Shown here piece after piece: positions 1 through 7,113 of a stretch of DNA of 38,572 nucleotides; position 1 is the first letter of the stretch, and the number at the start of each line of letters is the position of its first letter. The translations under genes and the position numbers were made by a program. The notes under the pieces are model-generated. The model saw nothing but the letters and a program-made list of their open reading frames with translations. It was not told where the DNA came from and ran no database searches. The DNA comes from Deltaproteobacteria bacterium (GTDB lineage Bacteria > Desulfobacterota > Desulfomonilia > UBA1062), in contig JAJFUP010000290.1 in the NCBI GenBank assembly GCA_021372395.1, positions 1 through 38,572 on the forward strand, read 5' to 3'.

Positions 1-234
1 GGCGGAAGGCGCCTGCTGGGCACCAGCCTGCTGGACTGCCACCCCGACCAGGCCCGGGCAAAGCTCAGGCAGCTCATGGAGCAGAGGCTGACCAATGTGA
101 ACACCGTGGAGAAAAACGGCGTCAAAAAAATGATCTACCAGGCCCCCTGGTACAGCGACGGCCAATACCAGGGGTTTGTGGAGATAGCGGTCGAGCTTCC
201 CGAGGCCGTTCCTCACTATATCCGCCCGGGGTGA
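1..234 (+). CDS. PAS-fold sensory protein, C-terminal fragment
   Basis: The reading frame is open from the left edge to a TGA at 232-234, so only the last 77 residues are visible. They read like the second half of a PAS-like sensory domain: a DCHPDQAR segment, then TVEKNGVKKMIYQAPWY, then a beta-strand pattern DGQYQGFVEIAVELPEAVPHY. The family is known as a small-molecule or redox sensing fold, but no ligand residue can be assigned from this fragment. The rarD-like gene starts four bases after the stop, so the two are probably co-transcribed. The upstream part, which could hold other domains such as DUF438 or a kinase, lies outside the window. The PAS call is by pattern and is moderately secure. 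Confidence 0.6.
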   Translation, partial: GGRRLLGTSLLDCHPDQARAKLRQLMEQRLTNVNTVEKNGVKKMIYQAPWYSDGQYQGFVEIAVELPEAVPHYIRPG

Positions 235-238
235 CGGC

Positions 239-1129
239 GTGAAGAAGGGGATCTGGCACGCCATCGGGGCCTATGGCCTGTGGGGCCTGCTGCCCGTGTA
301 CTGGAAATTACTCCAGCACGTCGCGGCGCCGCAGCTGCTCTGCCACCGGATCGTCTGGTCGTTCGTCTCGCTCCTTGCGGTCATCCTGGTCACGCGCAAG
401 TGGTATGCCTTCCGGCTCGCCATGGCCAGCAGGAAAGTGCTGCGGGCCTACACCGTGGCGGCCGTGCTGATCAGCATCAACTGGTTCACCTACATCTGGT
501 CGGTGAATGCCGGGTTCATCGTGGAGACCAGCCTCGGATACTTCATCAACCCGTTGCTCAGCGTGCTGCTGGGCGTCATCTTCTTCCGCGAGCGCCTCCG
601 GCCGTGGCAGTGGGCCTCCATCGCCCTGGCGGGAGCCGGCGTCGTGTACCTGACGGTCGCCTACGGGTCTTTACCCTGGATCGCTCTCGTCCTGGCCTTC
701 ACCTTCGCCGCCTACGGCATGGCCAAGAAGTCCGCCCCGCTGGGCTCGCTGTACGGGCTCACGCTGGAGACAGGCGTCCTGCTCGTGCCGGCCGTCTTCT
801 TCCTGGCCTATTCCGACCACGTAGGCCACGGCGCGTTCCTCCGCGCCGGCGTCGCCACGGATGTCCTGCTCCTGGGCGCGGGTGTCATCACCGCGGTCCC
901 GCTGCTGCTGTTTTCCTCTGCAGCCAGGCGCATCCCGTTGTCGCTGGTGGGCATCCTGCAGTACATCGCGCCCACCCTCCAGCTCATCCTCGGGGTCTTC
1001 CTCTACCGGGAACCCTTCTCCTCCGTGCAGTTCGTGGGCTTCGGCATGGTGTGGGTCGCGCTCATCATCTATGGCGTGGAAGGGCTCCTGGTCTACCGGT
1101 CCCACACCTTTCCCGTGGTCTCGGAGTAG
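239..1129 (+). CDS. rarD: RarD-type EamA family permease
   Basis: This 296-residue protein is almost entirely hydrophobic, with about ten predicted membrane helices, as expected of the EamA/DMT transporter superfamily. The N-terminus MKKGIWHAIGAYGLWGLLPVYWK and the stretch SLGYFINPLLSVLLGVIFFRERL match the RarD subgroup, first named for chloramphenicol sensitivity in E. coli. The second repeat contains IQYIAPTLQLILGVF-like sequence (here LQYIAPTLQLILGVF), also typical of RarD. The start is a GTG at 239 in the usual RarD position, behind a weak GGGGTGA. It sits in the inner membrane; its substrate is unknown. It lies four bases after the PAS gene and is convergent with purQ, with the repeat cluster between them. 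Confidence 0.85.
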   Translation: MKKGIWHAIGAYGLWGLLPVYWKLLQHVAAPQLLCHRIVWSFVSLLAVILVTRKWYAFRLAMASRKVLRAYTVAAVLISINWFTYIWSVNAGFIVETSLGYFINPLLSVLLGVIFFRERLRPWQWASIALAGAGVVYLTVAYGSLPWIALVLAFTFAAYGMAKKSAPLGSLYGLTLETGVLLVPAVFFLAYSDHVGHGAFLRAGVATDVLLLGAGVITAVPLLLFSSAARRIPLSLVGILQYIAPTLQLILGVFLYREPFSSVQFVGFGMVWVALIIYGVEGLLVYRSHTFPVVSE

Positions 1130-1181
1130 AGAGTCTGCGCGAGGAATCGAACAGGCTATTGAGCAGAGGATAAAAACCGTA

Positions 1182-1248
1182 CCTCATCAATCCGGTCGGC
1201 TCGCATGGTTTTCGCCTCAAGAGGAGCGAGCCGACCGGATTGATGAGG
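1182..1248. repeat. 23-bp perfect inverted repeat
   Basis: Positions 1182-1204 and 1226-1248 are exact reverse complements, separated by a 21-base loop. The right arm is also the first 23 bases of the first direct-repeat copy. As RNA it would form a long uninterrupted hairpin on either strand. It is not followed by a T-run, so it is not a classical intrinsic terminator. Confidence 0.9.
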
Positions 1249-1291
1249 CCAGTTTCGAAGAAACTGCAATATCGGATATGGCCCAGGCACA

Positions 1292-1316
1292 CCCCCTGTA
1301 GACAAGGGGGCATTTT
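1292..1316 (+). terminator. candidate terminator hairpin downstream of rarD
   Basis: CCCCCT at 1292-1297 pairs with AGGGGG at 1305-1310 around a 7-base loop and is followed by CATTTTCT. It is one of the hairpins inside the repeat units. The stem is short and the T-tract is broken, so its efficiency is uncertain. Confidence 0.4.
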
Positions 1317-1463
1317 CTCCCCTGCGAGCCGACCGGATTGAAGAGGCCAGTTTCGAAGAAACTGCAATATCGGGCAAGCCACAAAGCTCACCCTGCAGAT
1401 AAAGTGGGGTTTTTCCCTGCGTGAGGACCGTTTCGAAGAAACTGCACTCTCGGACAGAACCAT

Positions 1464-1498
1464 GCATGCCCCTGTATTTACTTGGGGGATGCTTTCTC
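1464..1498. terminator. candidate terminator hairpin between rarD and purQ
   Basis: GCATGCCCC at 1464-1472 pairs with GGGGGATGC at 1484-1492, with one internal mismatch and an 11-base loop. On the plus strand it is followed by TTTCTCTC. On the minus strand it lies 12 bases past the purQ stop, so it could end transcripts from both sides. Confidence 0.5.
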
Positions 1499-1503
1499 TC
1501 TGA

Positions 1504-2319
1504 TCAGAGTATTCCGGTGAGGAACTGCACCGCGTTGTCGAAGATGGCCATGCCCTCGCCTTTTTCCGGCAGGGTCTCGAGCCTGGTCCAGGAGGGGTGG
1601 TTGGTGGGGTGCGTGAAGGCCTCGGGGTGCGGCATGAGGCCGAAGATGCGCCCCGACCGGTCGCAGATGCCGGCGATGGCGCCTGCCGAGCCGTTGGGGT
1701 TGCACGGGTACTCCATGGTGGGGGACAGGCTCGCGTCGGCATAGGACAGCGCATTGAGGTTCGCCTGCGTTATTTCCCGGAGCGTTTCTTCGCTGTCGCA
1801 CACGAACTTTCCCTCGCCGTGGCGCACCGGAACGGTCAGGCTCTCGAGCCCCCGGGTGAAGATACAGGGGCTTTCCCTGTTCACCTTGAGCCTCACCCAG
1901 CGGTCCTCGAACTTGGCGGAGTCGTTGAAGGTGAGCGACACCCGGCGCTTGCCCAAAGGGTTGCCGGGGAGGATCCCCGATTTCACGAGCACCTGGAAAC
2001 CGTTGCACACCCCGAGGATGATCATGCCCCGGCCGATGAAGGCCTGGATCTCGTCGAAGAGGGTACGGCCCGTGGTCTTTATCCGGGCATACTTGAGACG
2101 GACGTTCTCCACCTGGGCCGAACCGAGGTCGTCGCCGTCGAGGAACCCTCCTGCGAGGTTGAGAAAGTGGTAATCCGCGACGGCATATTTCCCGCTGAGG
2201 ATCTCGCTCAGGTGGACGATGTCGGCCGCTGCCCCGGCCTTTCTGCACGCATGCGCCATCTCCATCTCGCAGTTCGTTCCGTAGCCCGTTATGACGAGTG
2301 AGCGTATCTGCTGTGTCAT
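1504..2319 (-). CDS. purQ: FGAM synthase glutaminase subunit PurQ
   Basis: PurQ is the class I glutamine amidotransferase subunit of phosphoribosylformylglycinamidine synthase, step four of purine synthesis. It releases ammonia from glutamine and passes it to PurL. The 271-residue protein shows the nucleophile motif GVCNGFQ with Cys105 and the C-terminal His-Glu pair in MPHPE (His231, Glu233), so the catalytic triad is complete. It is longer than the roughly 225-residue Bacillus-type PurQ and resembles the longer form that accompanies PurL proteins with a fused N-terminal domain. The ATG lies one base after the purL stop, so it is almost certainly translated from the purL message. No strong Shine-Dalgarno is visible, which suits translational coupling. 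Confidence 0.95.
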   Translation of the reverse strand: MTQQIRSLVITGYGTNCEMEMAHACRKAGAAADIVHLSEILSGKYAVADYHFLNLAGGFLDGDDLGSAQVENVRLKYARIKTTGRTLFDEIQAFIGRGMIILGVCNGFQVLVKSGILPGNPLGKRRVSLTFNDSAKFEDRWVRLKVNRESPCIFTRGLESLTVPVRHGEGKFVCDSEETLREITQANLNALSYADASLSPTMEYPCNPNGSAGAIAGICDRSGRIFGLMPHPEAFTHPTNHPSWTRLETLPEKGEGMAIFDNAVQFLTGIL

Positions 2320-2320
2320 G

Positions 2321-5269
2321 CTAGAAGTCCAGTGTCGCCTTCCAGGCGCTTTTCAGCGCCGTCAAGTCTTCGTCGATGATGACCGAGGAGTCCTGGCTGC
2401 GGATGGTGAGCCTGCCCTGGGGGGTGATGCTTCCGATGCACGCGGCATCGCCCCCGAAGAGTGCTTCCACGCGGGAGGCGTCTTCAGGCTTCACCTCGAT
2501 GACGATCCTGCTGGCCGTCTCGGAGTAGAGGATCTCCGTGTCCAGAAGGCCCGGGTCGGCACTGATTTTTCCGAGGTCGATCTCCATGCCGAACCCCCCG
2601 GCAAAGGCCATCTCGGCCAGGCACACGGCCAGACCGCCGTCCGAGATGTCGTGGGCCGCCCGGATGAGGCCTCCGCTGATGGCCCGGTGGAGCGTGCGGT
2701 AACGTTCCAGGGCGGTTTTCGCGTCCACCTCCGGCACCACGGTGCCCGTCATACCCAGGGAGGCGAGGTACTCGCTCCCGCCGAGCTCTCTTTTCGTCCG
2801 GCCCAGGACATAGACGAGGTCGCCGGGGAGCTTGACGTCCATGGTGACGGCGGTAAAGACGTCGTCTATCCTGCCGATGACCGAGACCAGGAGCGTGGGC
2901 GGGATGGAGATCTTGATGTCTCCGCCGATGTAGTCGTTCTTCATGCTGTCCTTGCCCGAGATCAGGGGACACCGGAAAGCCCTGGTGTAGGCCGACAGGG
3001 CCTGGTTCGCCCGCACGAGCTGGGCGAGCTTGAACTCGCCGTCCGGGTTCTTCTCGCTCTGCACCGGGTCGCACCAGCAGAAGTTGTCGAGGCTGGCCCA
3101 GCGGTCCGGGTTGCCCCCCACGCACACGTAGTTCCGCAAGGCCTCGTCCAGCGCACAGGCGGCCATGTGATAGGTGTCGAGGTCCGAGTACCTGGGCACG
3201 ATGCCGTTTGCCACCACCACGCCCTCGGTTGAATCCAGGAGCGGGCGAATCACGGCCGCGTCCGACGGCCCGTCGCAGGAGAGCCCTACCAGAGGTTTTA
3301 CCACGGAGCCTCCCTGGACCTCGTGGTCGTACTGCCGGATCACGAACTCTTTCGAGCAGATGTTCAGGCGGCCCAGCATCTCGCAGAGTTTCCCCGCGTG
3401 GTCGGCGGGCACAGGGGTGGGGAGATCCTCGTGTATCACCGGGTTCCAGCGGGCCGTGAGCTGCATCTTCGGCAGGCCGTCGTGGAGGAAGTCCAGGTGC
3501 AGGCAGCAGACGGTCCGGCCGGCATAGGTGCAGTGGAAGAAACCGGAGTCGGTGAACGTGCCGATCACCGTGGATTCCACGTCCATCTGGGACGAGAGCG
3601 CGAGGAACGCCGGCACCTGCTCCTCGGGCACTGCGAGCGTCATGCGCTCCTGGGCCTCGGAGAGCAGGATCTCCCAGGGGCTCAGGCCCACGTACTTGAG
3701 CGGGGGCTTGTCGAGCTCGATGGTGCAGCCGCCCGAGAGCGTGGCCATCTCTCCCACCGAAGACGAGAGCCCGCCTGCGCCGTTGTCGGTGATGGCCCGG
3801 TAGATGCCCAGGTCCCGCGCCTTGAGCAGGAAATCGGTGAGCTTTTTCTGGGTGATGGGGTCCCCGATCTGCACCGCGGAGGTGGGGGATGCCTCGTGGA
3901 GTTCCTCGGAGGAGAAGGTCGCCCCGTGGATGCCGTCCTTGCCGATCCTGCCTCCGGACATGACGATGCGGTCGCCCGGCTTGATCTTTTTCAGGTGGGA
4001 GGGCTCGCCGCCGACCTCCCGGGGCATGATCCCGGCTGTCCCGCAGTAGACCAGCGGCTTGCCGAGGTACCTCTCGTCGAACACGATGCACCCGTTGACC
4101 GTGGGGATGCCCGACTTGTTGCCGCCGTGCTCGACGCCTTCCCGGACGCCTTCGAAGATCCGGCGCGGGTGGAGGATCTTGGGCGGAAGCTCAGACGTGT
4201 AAAAGGGGCTCGCAAAGCAGAACACGTCGGTGTTGAAGATGAGCTTGGATCCCATCCCGGTGCCGAAGGGGTCGCGGTTGACCCCGACGATGCCGGTGAG
4301 CGCCCCGCCGTACGGGTCCAGGGCGGACGGGGAGTTGTGGGTCTCCACCTTGAACACCAGGTTATAGTCTTCGTTGAAACGGATGACGCCGGCATTGTCC
4401 GTGAAGACGCTCACGCAGATGTCTTCCGGGCCTAAAAGACGCCGTATCTCAGAGGTGGAGCCCTTTATGTAGGTGGAAAAGAGCGAGGATATTTCGGTGA
4501 TGTGCCCCTGCTCCTCGTAGCGGATGTCCGCGTTGAAGATCTTGTGCTTGCAGTGCTCCGACCAGGTCTGTGCCAGGGCCTCGAGCTCCACGTCCGTGAT
4601 GGTTTCCGTGAGCCCGACGCTTCTGCGGTGAGCGCGCACCTCCCTGTCCTCCAGGTATCGCGCAATGACCTTGAGCTCTTCCACGGTGAGCGCCAGCGTC
4701 CTTTCCTGGGAAAGCTTCAGCAGCGCCTCGTCGGACAGAGCCAGGGAAACGGTCTCGACTTCTGCCTTGTGGAGCATGGTGACCCGCGGGATATACGGTT
4801 CTATGGCAGGGCACTCATCAACCGGGAAGACCCGGATGTGCTGGATGAGCTCGTTCGCCAGGCAATCCTCGGCGATCGACTCTACGAGATCCCTGGGGAG
4901 GGATCCGTGAAGCAGGTAGGCCCGGGACGAAAACACGGGGATATCTTTCCCGGAGATCAGCTTCAGCGCGTACCGGGCGCTGTTCCCCACGTTGTCCGTG
5001 ACCCCGGGCTTGTATCCGATCTCGATGTACCAGCAAAAATCGCTGCGCAGGAGGGAGCCCACGGATATGTCCTGGATGACGGGGTCGCAGAAGGCCTCTT
5101 CGAGCCATTCCCCCTTCAGCCCGTCGGAGTCTATGCTGTAGATGTCCAGGCAGGAGATCTTTTCAAGGGGGGAAAGCTGTGGAAAGGCGTGGAGGATCTG
5201 ACGCTTCACCCGTTCGCCGCGGGCATCGAAGAGATGCGGCTTGAGGCCTACCTCCACGCGGGTAGCCAT
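2321..5269 (-). CDS. purL: FGAM synthase subunit PurL with PurS-like N-terminus
   Basis: This 982-residue protein is the synthetase subunit that converts FGAR plus ammonia and ATP to FGAM in the cytoplasm. Residues about 1-160 form two PurS-like halves, one starting VEVGLKPHLFDARG and the other YIEIGYKPGVTDNVGNSA. The linker motif TWSEHCKHK follows at about 236-243. Next come the first AIRS-type ATP-binding half (VETHNSPSALDPYGGALTG, then SGGRIGKDGIHGATFSSEE), AITDNGAGGLSSSVGEMA, and a second AIRS-type half. It lacks the C-terminal glutaminase of the ~1300-residue E. coli enzyme; that role falls to purQ next door. It is preceded by the DksA-like gene with a 5-base gap, and AAGGGTAGG upstream serves as ribosome binding site. 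Confidence 0.95.
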   Translation of the reverse strand: MATRVEVGLKPHLFDARGERVKRQILHAFPQLSPLEKISCLDIYSIDSDGLKGEWLEEAFCDPVIQDISVGSLLRSDFCWYIEIGYKPGVTDNVGNSARYALKLISGKDIPVFSSRAYLLHGSLPRDLVESIAEDCLANELIQHIRVFPVDECPAIEPYIPRVTMLHKAEVETVSLALSDEALLKLSQERTLALTVEELKVIARYLEDREVRAHRRSVGLTETITDVELEALAQTWSEHCKHKIFNADIRYEEQGHITEISSLFSTYIKGSTSEIRRLLGPEDICVSVFTDNAGVIRFNEDYNLVFKVETHNSPSALDPYGGALTGIVGVNRDPFGTGMGSKLIFNTDVFCFASPFYTSELPPKILHPRRIFEGVREGVEHGGNKSGIPTVNGCIVFDERYLGKPLVYCGTAGIMPREVGGEPSHLKKIKPGDRIVMSGGRIGKDGIHGATFSSEELHEASPTSAVQIGDPITQKKLTDFLLKARDLGIYRAITDNGAGGLSSSVGEMATLSGGCTIELDKPPLKYVGLSPWEILLSEAQERMTLAVPEEQVPAFLALSSQMDVESTVIGTFTDSGFFHCTYAGRTVCCLHLDFLHDGLPKMQLTARWNPVIHEDLPTPVPADHAGKLCEMLGRLNICSKEFVIRQYDHEVQGGSVVKPLVGLSCDGPSDAAVIRPLLDSTEGVVVANGIVPRYSDLDTYHMAACALDEALRNYVCVGGNPDRWASLDNFCWCDPVQSEKNPDGEFKLAQLVRANQALSAYTRAFRCPLISGKDSMKNDYIGGDIKISIPPTLLVSVIGRIDDVFTAVTMDVKLPGDLVYVLGRTKRELGGSEYLASLGMTGTVVPEVDAKTALERYRTLHRAISGGLIRAAHDISDGGLAVCLAEMAFAGGFGMEIDLGKISADPGLLDTEILYSETASRIVIEVKPEDASRVEALFGGDAACIGSITPQGRLTIRSQDSSVIIDEDLTALKSAWKATLDF

Positions 5270-5274
5270 GAAGC

Positions 5275-5667
5275 CTACCCTTTTTCCTCAACGTACAGCG
5301 GTGCCGATGCCAACCCTTCCACGCTTTCGCGTTCGGATTTGCACTTCACGCACAGCGTTGCAAAGGGCATGGCCTTCAGTCTCCCGGCGGGTATGTTTTC
5401 GCCGCAGTCTTCGCAGAAGCCGTATTCCCCGTGCTCCATCCTCGCCAGGGCGCTCTCTATCTGATCGAGTTTCTGACGCTCTCTTGTTCCGAGCAGGAGA
5501 TTGAACTCCCGTGTTTGCTCGAGGTCGGCATCGTCAAAGATGTCGCCGATCTCTCTCTGGGCAGATATGTCGTTCGATTTTATCCTCTCTTCAAGGGCCT
5601 TGAGGATCTCTCTCTTCATCTGGAGAAGGATCTCTTTGATTTCAAGGAGTTCATTCTTTCTCAACAT
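5275..5667 (-). CDS. DksA/TraR-type zinc-finger transcription regulator
   Basis: The 130-residue product has a long helical N-terminal region and a C4 zinc finger, CEDC-x17-CVKC (Cys85, 88, 106, 109), in the DksA/TraR pattern. Family members enter the RNA polymerase secondary channel and, with ppGpp, adjust promoter activity. The coiled-coil tip reads GDIFDDADLEQ: acidic, but not an exact copy of the E. coli DxxDxA tip. I chose the ATG at 5667 because GGAGG (5673-5677) lies five bases upstream; a longer frame starting at 5736 would cross the promoter. It is the first gene of a dksA-like/purL/purQ operon. Whether it acts generally or on purine genes cannot be read from sequence. Confidence 0.88.
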   Translation of the reverse strand: MLRKNELLEIKEILLQMKREILKALEERIKSNDISAQREIGDIFDDADLEQTREFNLLLGTRERQKLDQIESALARMEHGEYGFCEDCGENIPAGRLKAMPFATLCVKCKSERESVEGLASAPLYVEEKG

Positions 5668-5701
5668 CCTGTCCTCCATGTAAAAATTTAAAAGTAGGCT
5701 A

Positions 5702-5729
5702 CTTATACTTATTGGACCCGCCATGTCAA
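5702..5729 (-). promoter_or_regulatory. sigma70-type promoter of the dksA-like/purLQ operon
   Basis: On the minus strand a perfect -35 TTGACA (5729-5724) is followed after 16 bases by TATAAG (5707-5702), a 5/6 match to the -10 box. Transcription would start near 5695, giving a leader of about 28 bases that includes the GGAGG at 5677-5673. No riboswitch fits in so short a leader. Confidence 0.75.
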
Positions 5730-5778
5730 CAAACAAATCAACCCGCCACTGCTCAGAGAAACGCCCTCCTTTCCGGTC

Positions 5779-5805
5779 GTGAAGGCCCTGTCAAAAAGGC
5801 CTCAC
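5779..5805 (-). terminator. candidate hairpin downstream of moeA
   Basis: GTGAAGGCC (5779-5787) pairs with GGCCTCAC (5798-5805) with one bulged base. On the minus strand the T-run falls in the loop rather than after the stem, so this is at best an imperfect terminator between moeA and the next promoter. Confidence 0.3.
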
Positions 5806-5814
5806 TCGTCATCG

Positions 5815-7017
5815 CTATGAGAATTCATGATACAGCTCGCACTCGACGAACTCGCCCTGACTGAAGTTCGTCTTTCCCTGCGGCAGGATGATGTAGCAGT
5901 TGCCGCTTGCCATGGAGGTGAGGACCCCGGATCCCTGGGGACCGGTTGGCCCCACAAAGAGGTCGTCGCCCTGCCTGACCAGGATGCCCCTCATGAACTC
6001 GGGACGGTCGGCCTTGTGCTCAAGGGCAACGGACAGCCGGGCCCTGGCACGGGGGAGCAGGATGCTGTGAGCACCCATCATCTTGAGGATGGCCGGCCTG
6101 GCGAACTGGTAGAAGGCGGTCATGGTGGATACGGGGTTCCCCGGCAGCCCGAGGGTCGGTATGCCCCTGATCATGCCGAAGGCCAAAGGCCTTCCCGGCT
6201 TCATGTCGACCTTCCAGAAAACCAGGGAGTTTCCCTCTTCCGCCATGACGGTCTTCACGAGATCGTAATCGCCCATGGAGACCCCTCCGGAGGTGAGGAG
6301 CAGGTCCGCCTTCCTTGCCGCCGAGAGCTTCTTTTCCAGGTCTTCCCGGGTATCCCGCGCGATTCCCAGGTACAGAGGGATCCCCCCGGCAGCCTTCACC
6401 AGGCTGATCATGGTGTAGGAGTTCGATGAGGTGATCTTCCCTCCCGACGGAACTTCGTCGATATCCAGGATCTCGTCCCCCGTGGCGAGCACGGCCACCA
6501 GCGGGCGCTGACGCACGGGCACAACCAGGCGGCGCATGGATGCGAGCACGCCGATCTGGGCAGGGCCTACGAGGTCTCCCTCGTGGAGGATGGTGGTGCC
6601 GATCCGGATGTCCTCCCCGCGGAAGCGGATGTTCTCGTGTTTTTTCGGCACCTTGTTGATGGTGACCGTCGCGGCTCCCTCCGTGGTGTCCTCGCGCTTG
6701 ACCACGGCCTCTGCACCCGGAGGGATGGGGGCTCCTGTCATGATCTTGATGGCCTGGCCTTTTTCGAGGGCATGGTCGGCGGTATATCCCGCCGGGAGCA
6801 CGGAGGCGATGGCGAGCGTCGCGCCGGGGGACGAGACGTCCTCCAGGCGAACCGCATACCCGTCCATGGCCGAGTTGTCCGTTGAGGGGATCTCCAGGGG
6901 GGAGACGATATCTTCTGCCAGGTATCTTCCCAGGGCCTTTTCCAGGGAGACCTTCTCTTGCGGCAGCGTCTTTATGTACGACAGGATGATTTCCCGGGCT
7001 TTTTCTACTGATGGCAT
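5815..7017 (-). CDS. moeA: molybdopterin molybdenumtransferase MoeA
   Basis: MoeA inserts molybdate (or tungstate in some relatives) into adenylylated molybdopterin, the last step of Mo-cofactor synthesis. The 400-residue length is normal. Family motifs appear in order: NSAMDGYA at 48-55, MTGAPIPPGAEAVV at 93-106, TGDE at 179-182, SGGVSMGDYD at 243-252, KPGRPLAFG at 273-281 and LPGNPVS at 291-297. The ATG at 7017 has AAGGAA upstream. It is a single-gene unit with its own promoter; the other cofactor gene in the window, moaA, is more than 20 kb away. Nothing indicates whether molybdenum or tungsten is the natural metal. Confidence 0.95.
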   Translation of the reverse strand: MPSVEKAREIILSYIKTLPQEKVSLEKALGRYLAEDIVSPLEIPSTDNSAMDGYAVRLEDVSSPGATLAIASVLPAGYTADHALEKGQAIKIMTGAPIPPGAEAVVKREDTTEGAATVTINKVPKKHENIRFRGEDIRIGTTILHEGDLVGPAQIGVLASMRRLVVPVRQRPLVAVLATGDEILDIDEVPSGGKITSSNSYTMISLVKAAGGIPLYLGIARDTREDLEKKLSAARKADLLLTSGGVSMGDYDLVKTVMAEEGNSLVFWKVDMKPGRPLAFGMIRGIPTLGLPGNPVSTMTAFYQFARPAILKMMGAHSILLPRARARLSVALEHKADRPEFMRGILVRQGDDLFVGPTGPQGSGVLTSMASGNCYIILPQGKTNFSQGEFVECELYHEFS

Positions 7018-7052
7018 CTCAATTTCCTTACCCTTTAATATGGATGTCGCCT

Positions 7053-7082
7053 ATTGTAGTGGCAGCACACGTTCGAAGTCAA
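7053..7082 (-). promoter_or_regulatory. candidate moeA promoter
   Basis: On the minus strand TTGACT (7082-7077) is followed after 18 bases by TACAAT (7058-7053). Both boxes are 5/6 matches to consensus. The start would fall near 7046, about 30 bases before the moeA ATG. Confidence 0.55.
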
Positions 7083-7113
7083 GAATCACTCGCGGATTGT
7101 CGATAGAACGGCT

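Larger units (their letters stand above)
1130..1503. repeat. non-coding repeat and hairpin cluster between rarD and purQ
   Basis: This 374-base gap holds no credible gene. It contains a 23-bp perfect inverted repeat (1182-1204 and 1226-1248) and three degenerate copies of a ~98-bp unit. Copy 1 (1226-1275) and copy 2 (1324-1373) match at 49 of 50 bases. Copy 3 (about 1414-1453) retains the core GTTTCGAAGAAACTGCA and CTCGG but lacks about 18 bp next to it, which accounts for the spacing dropping from 98 to 80. Each core contains a small hairpin, AGTTTC-GAA-GAAACT. The segments between cores are also alike: a C-run, then a G-run, then T-rich sequence. In-frame stretches here are translated repeats, not a gene. 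It resembles a REP/BIME-type or bidirectional terminator region. Confidence 0.8.

Noticed and set aside
1226-1460. CRISPR array
   Set aside because: There are only three degenerate units with unequal spacing (98 and 80 bases), the spacers themselves resemble each other, and no cas gene is nearby.
2321-5269. Fused glutaminase domain in PurL
   Set aside because: The protein ends after the second AIRS-type half; the glutaminase is the separate purQ gene.
7060-7090. tRNA gene suggested by a GTTCGAA-like stretch
   Set aside because: No acceptor stem, anticodon arm or CCA context is present; the bases belong to the moeA promoter.
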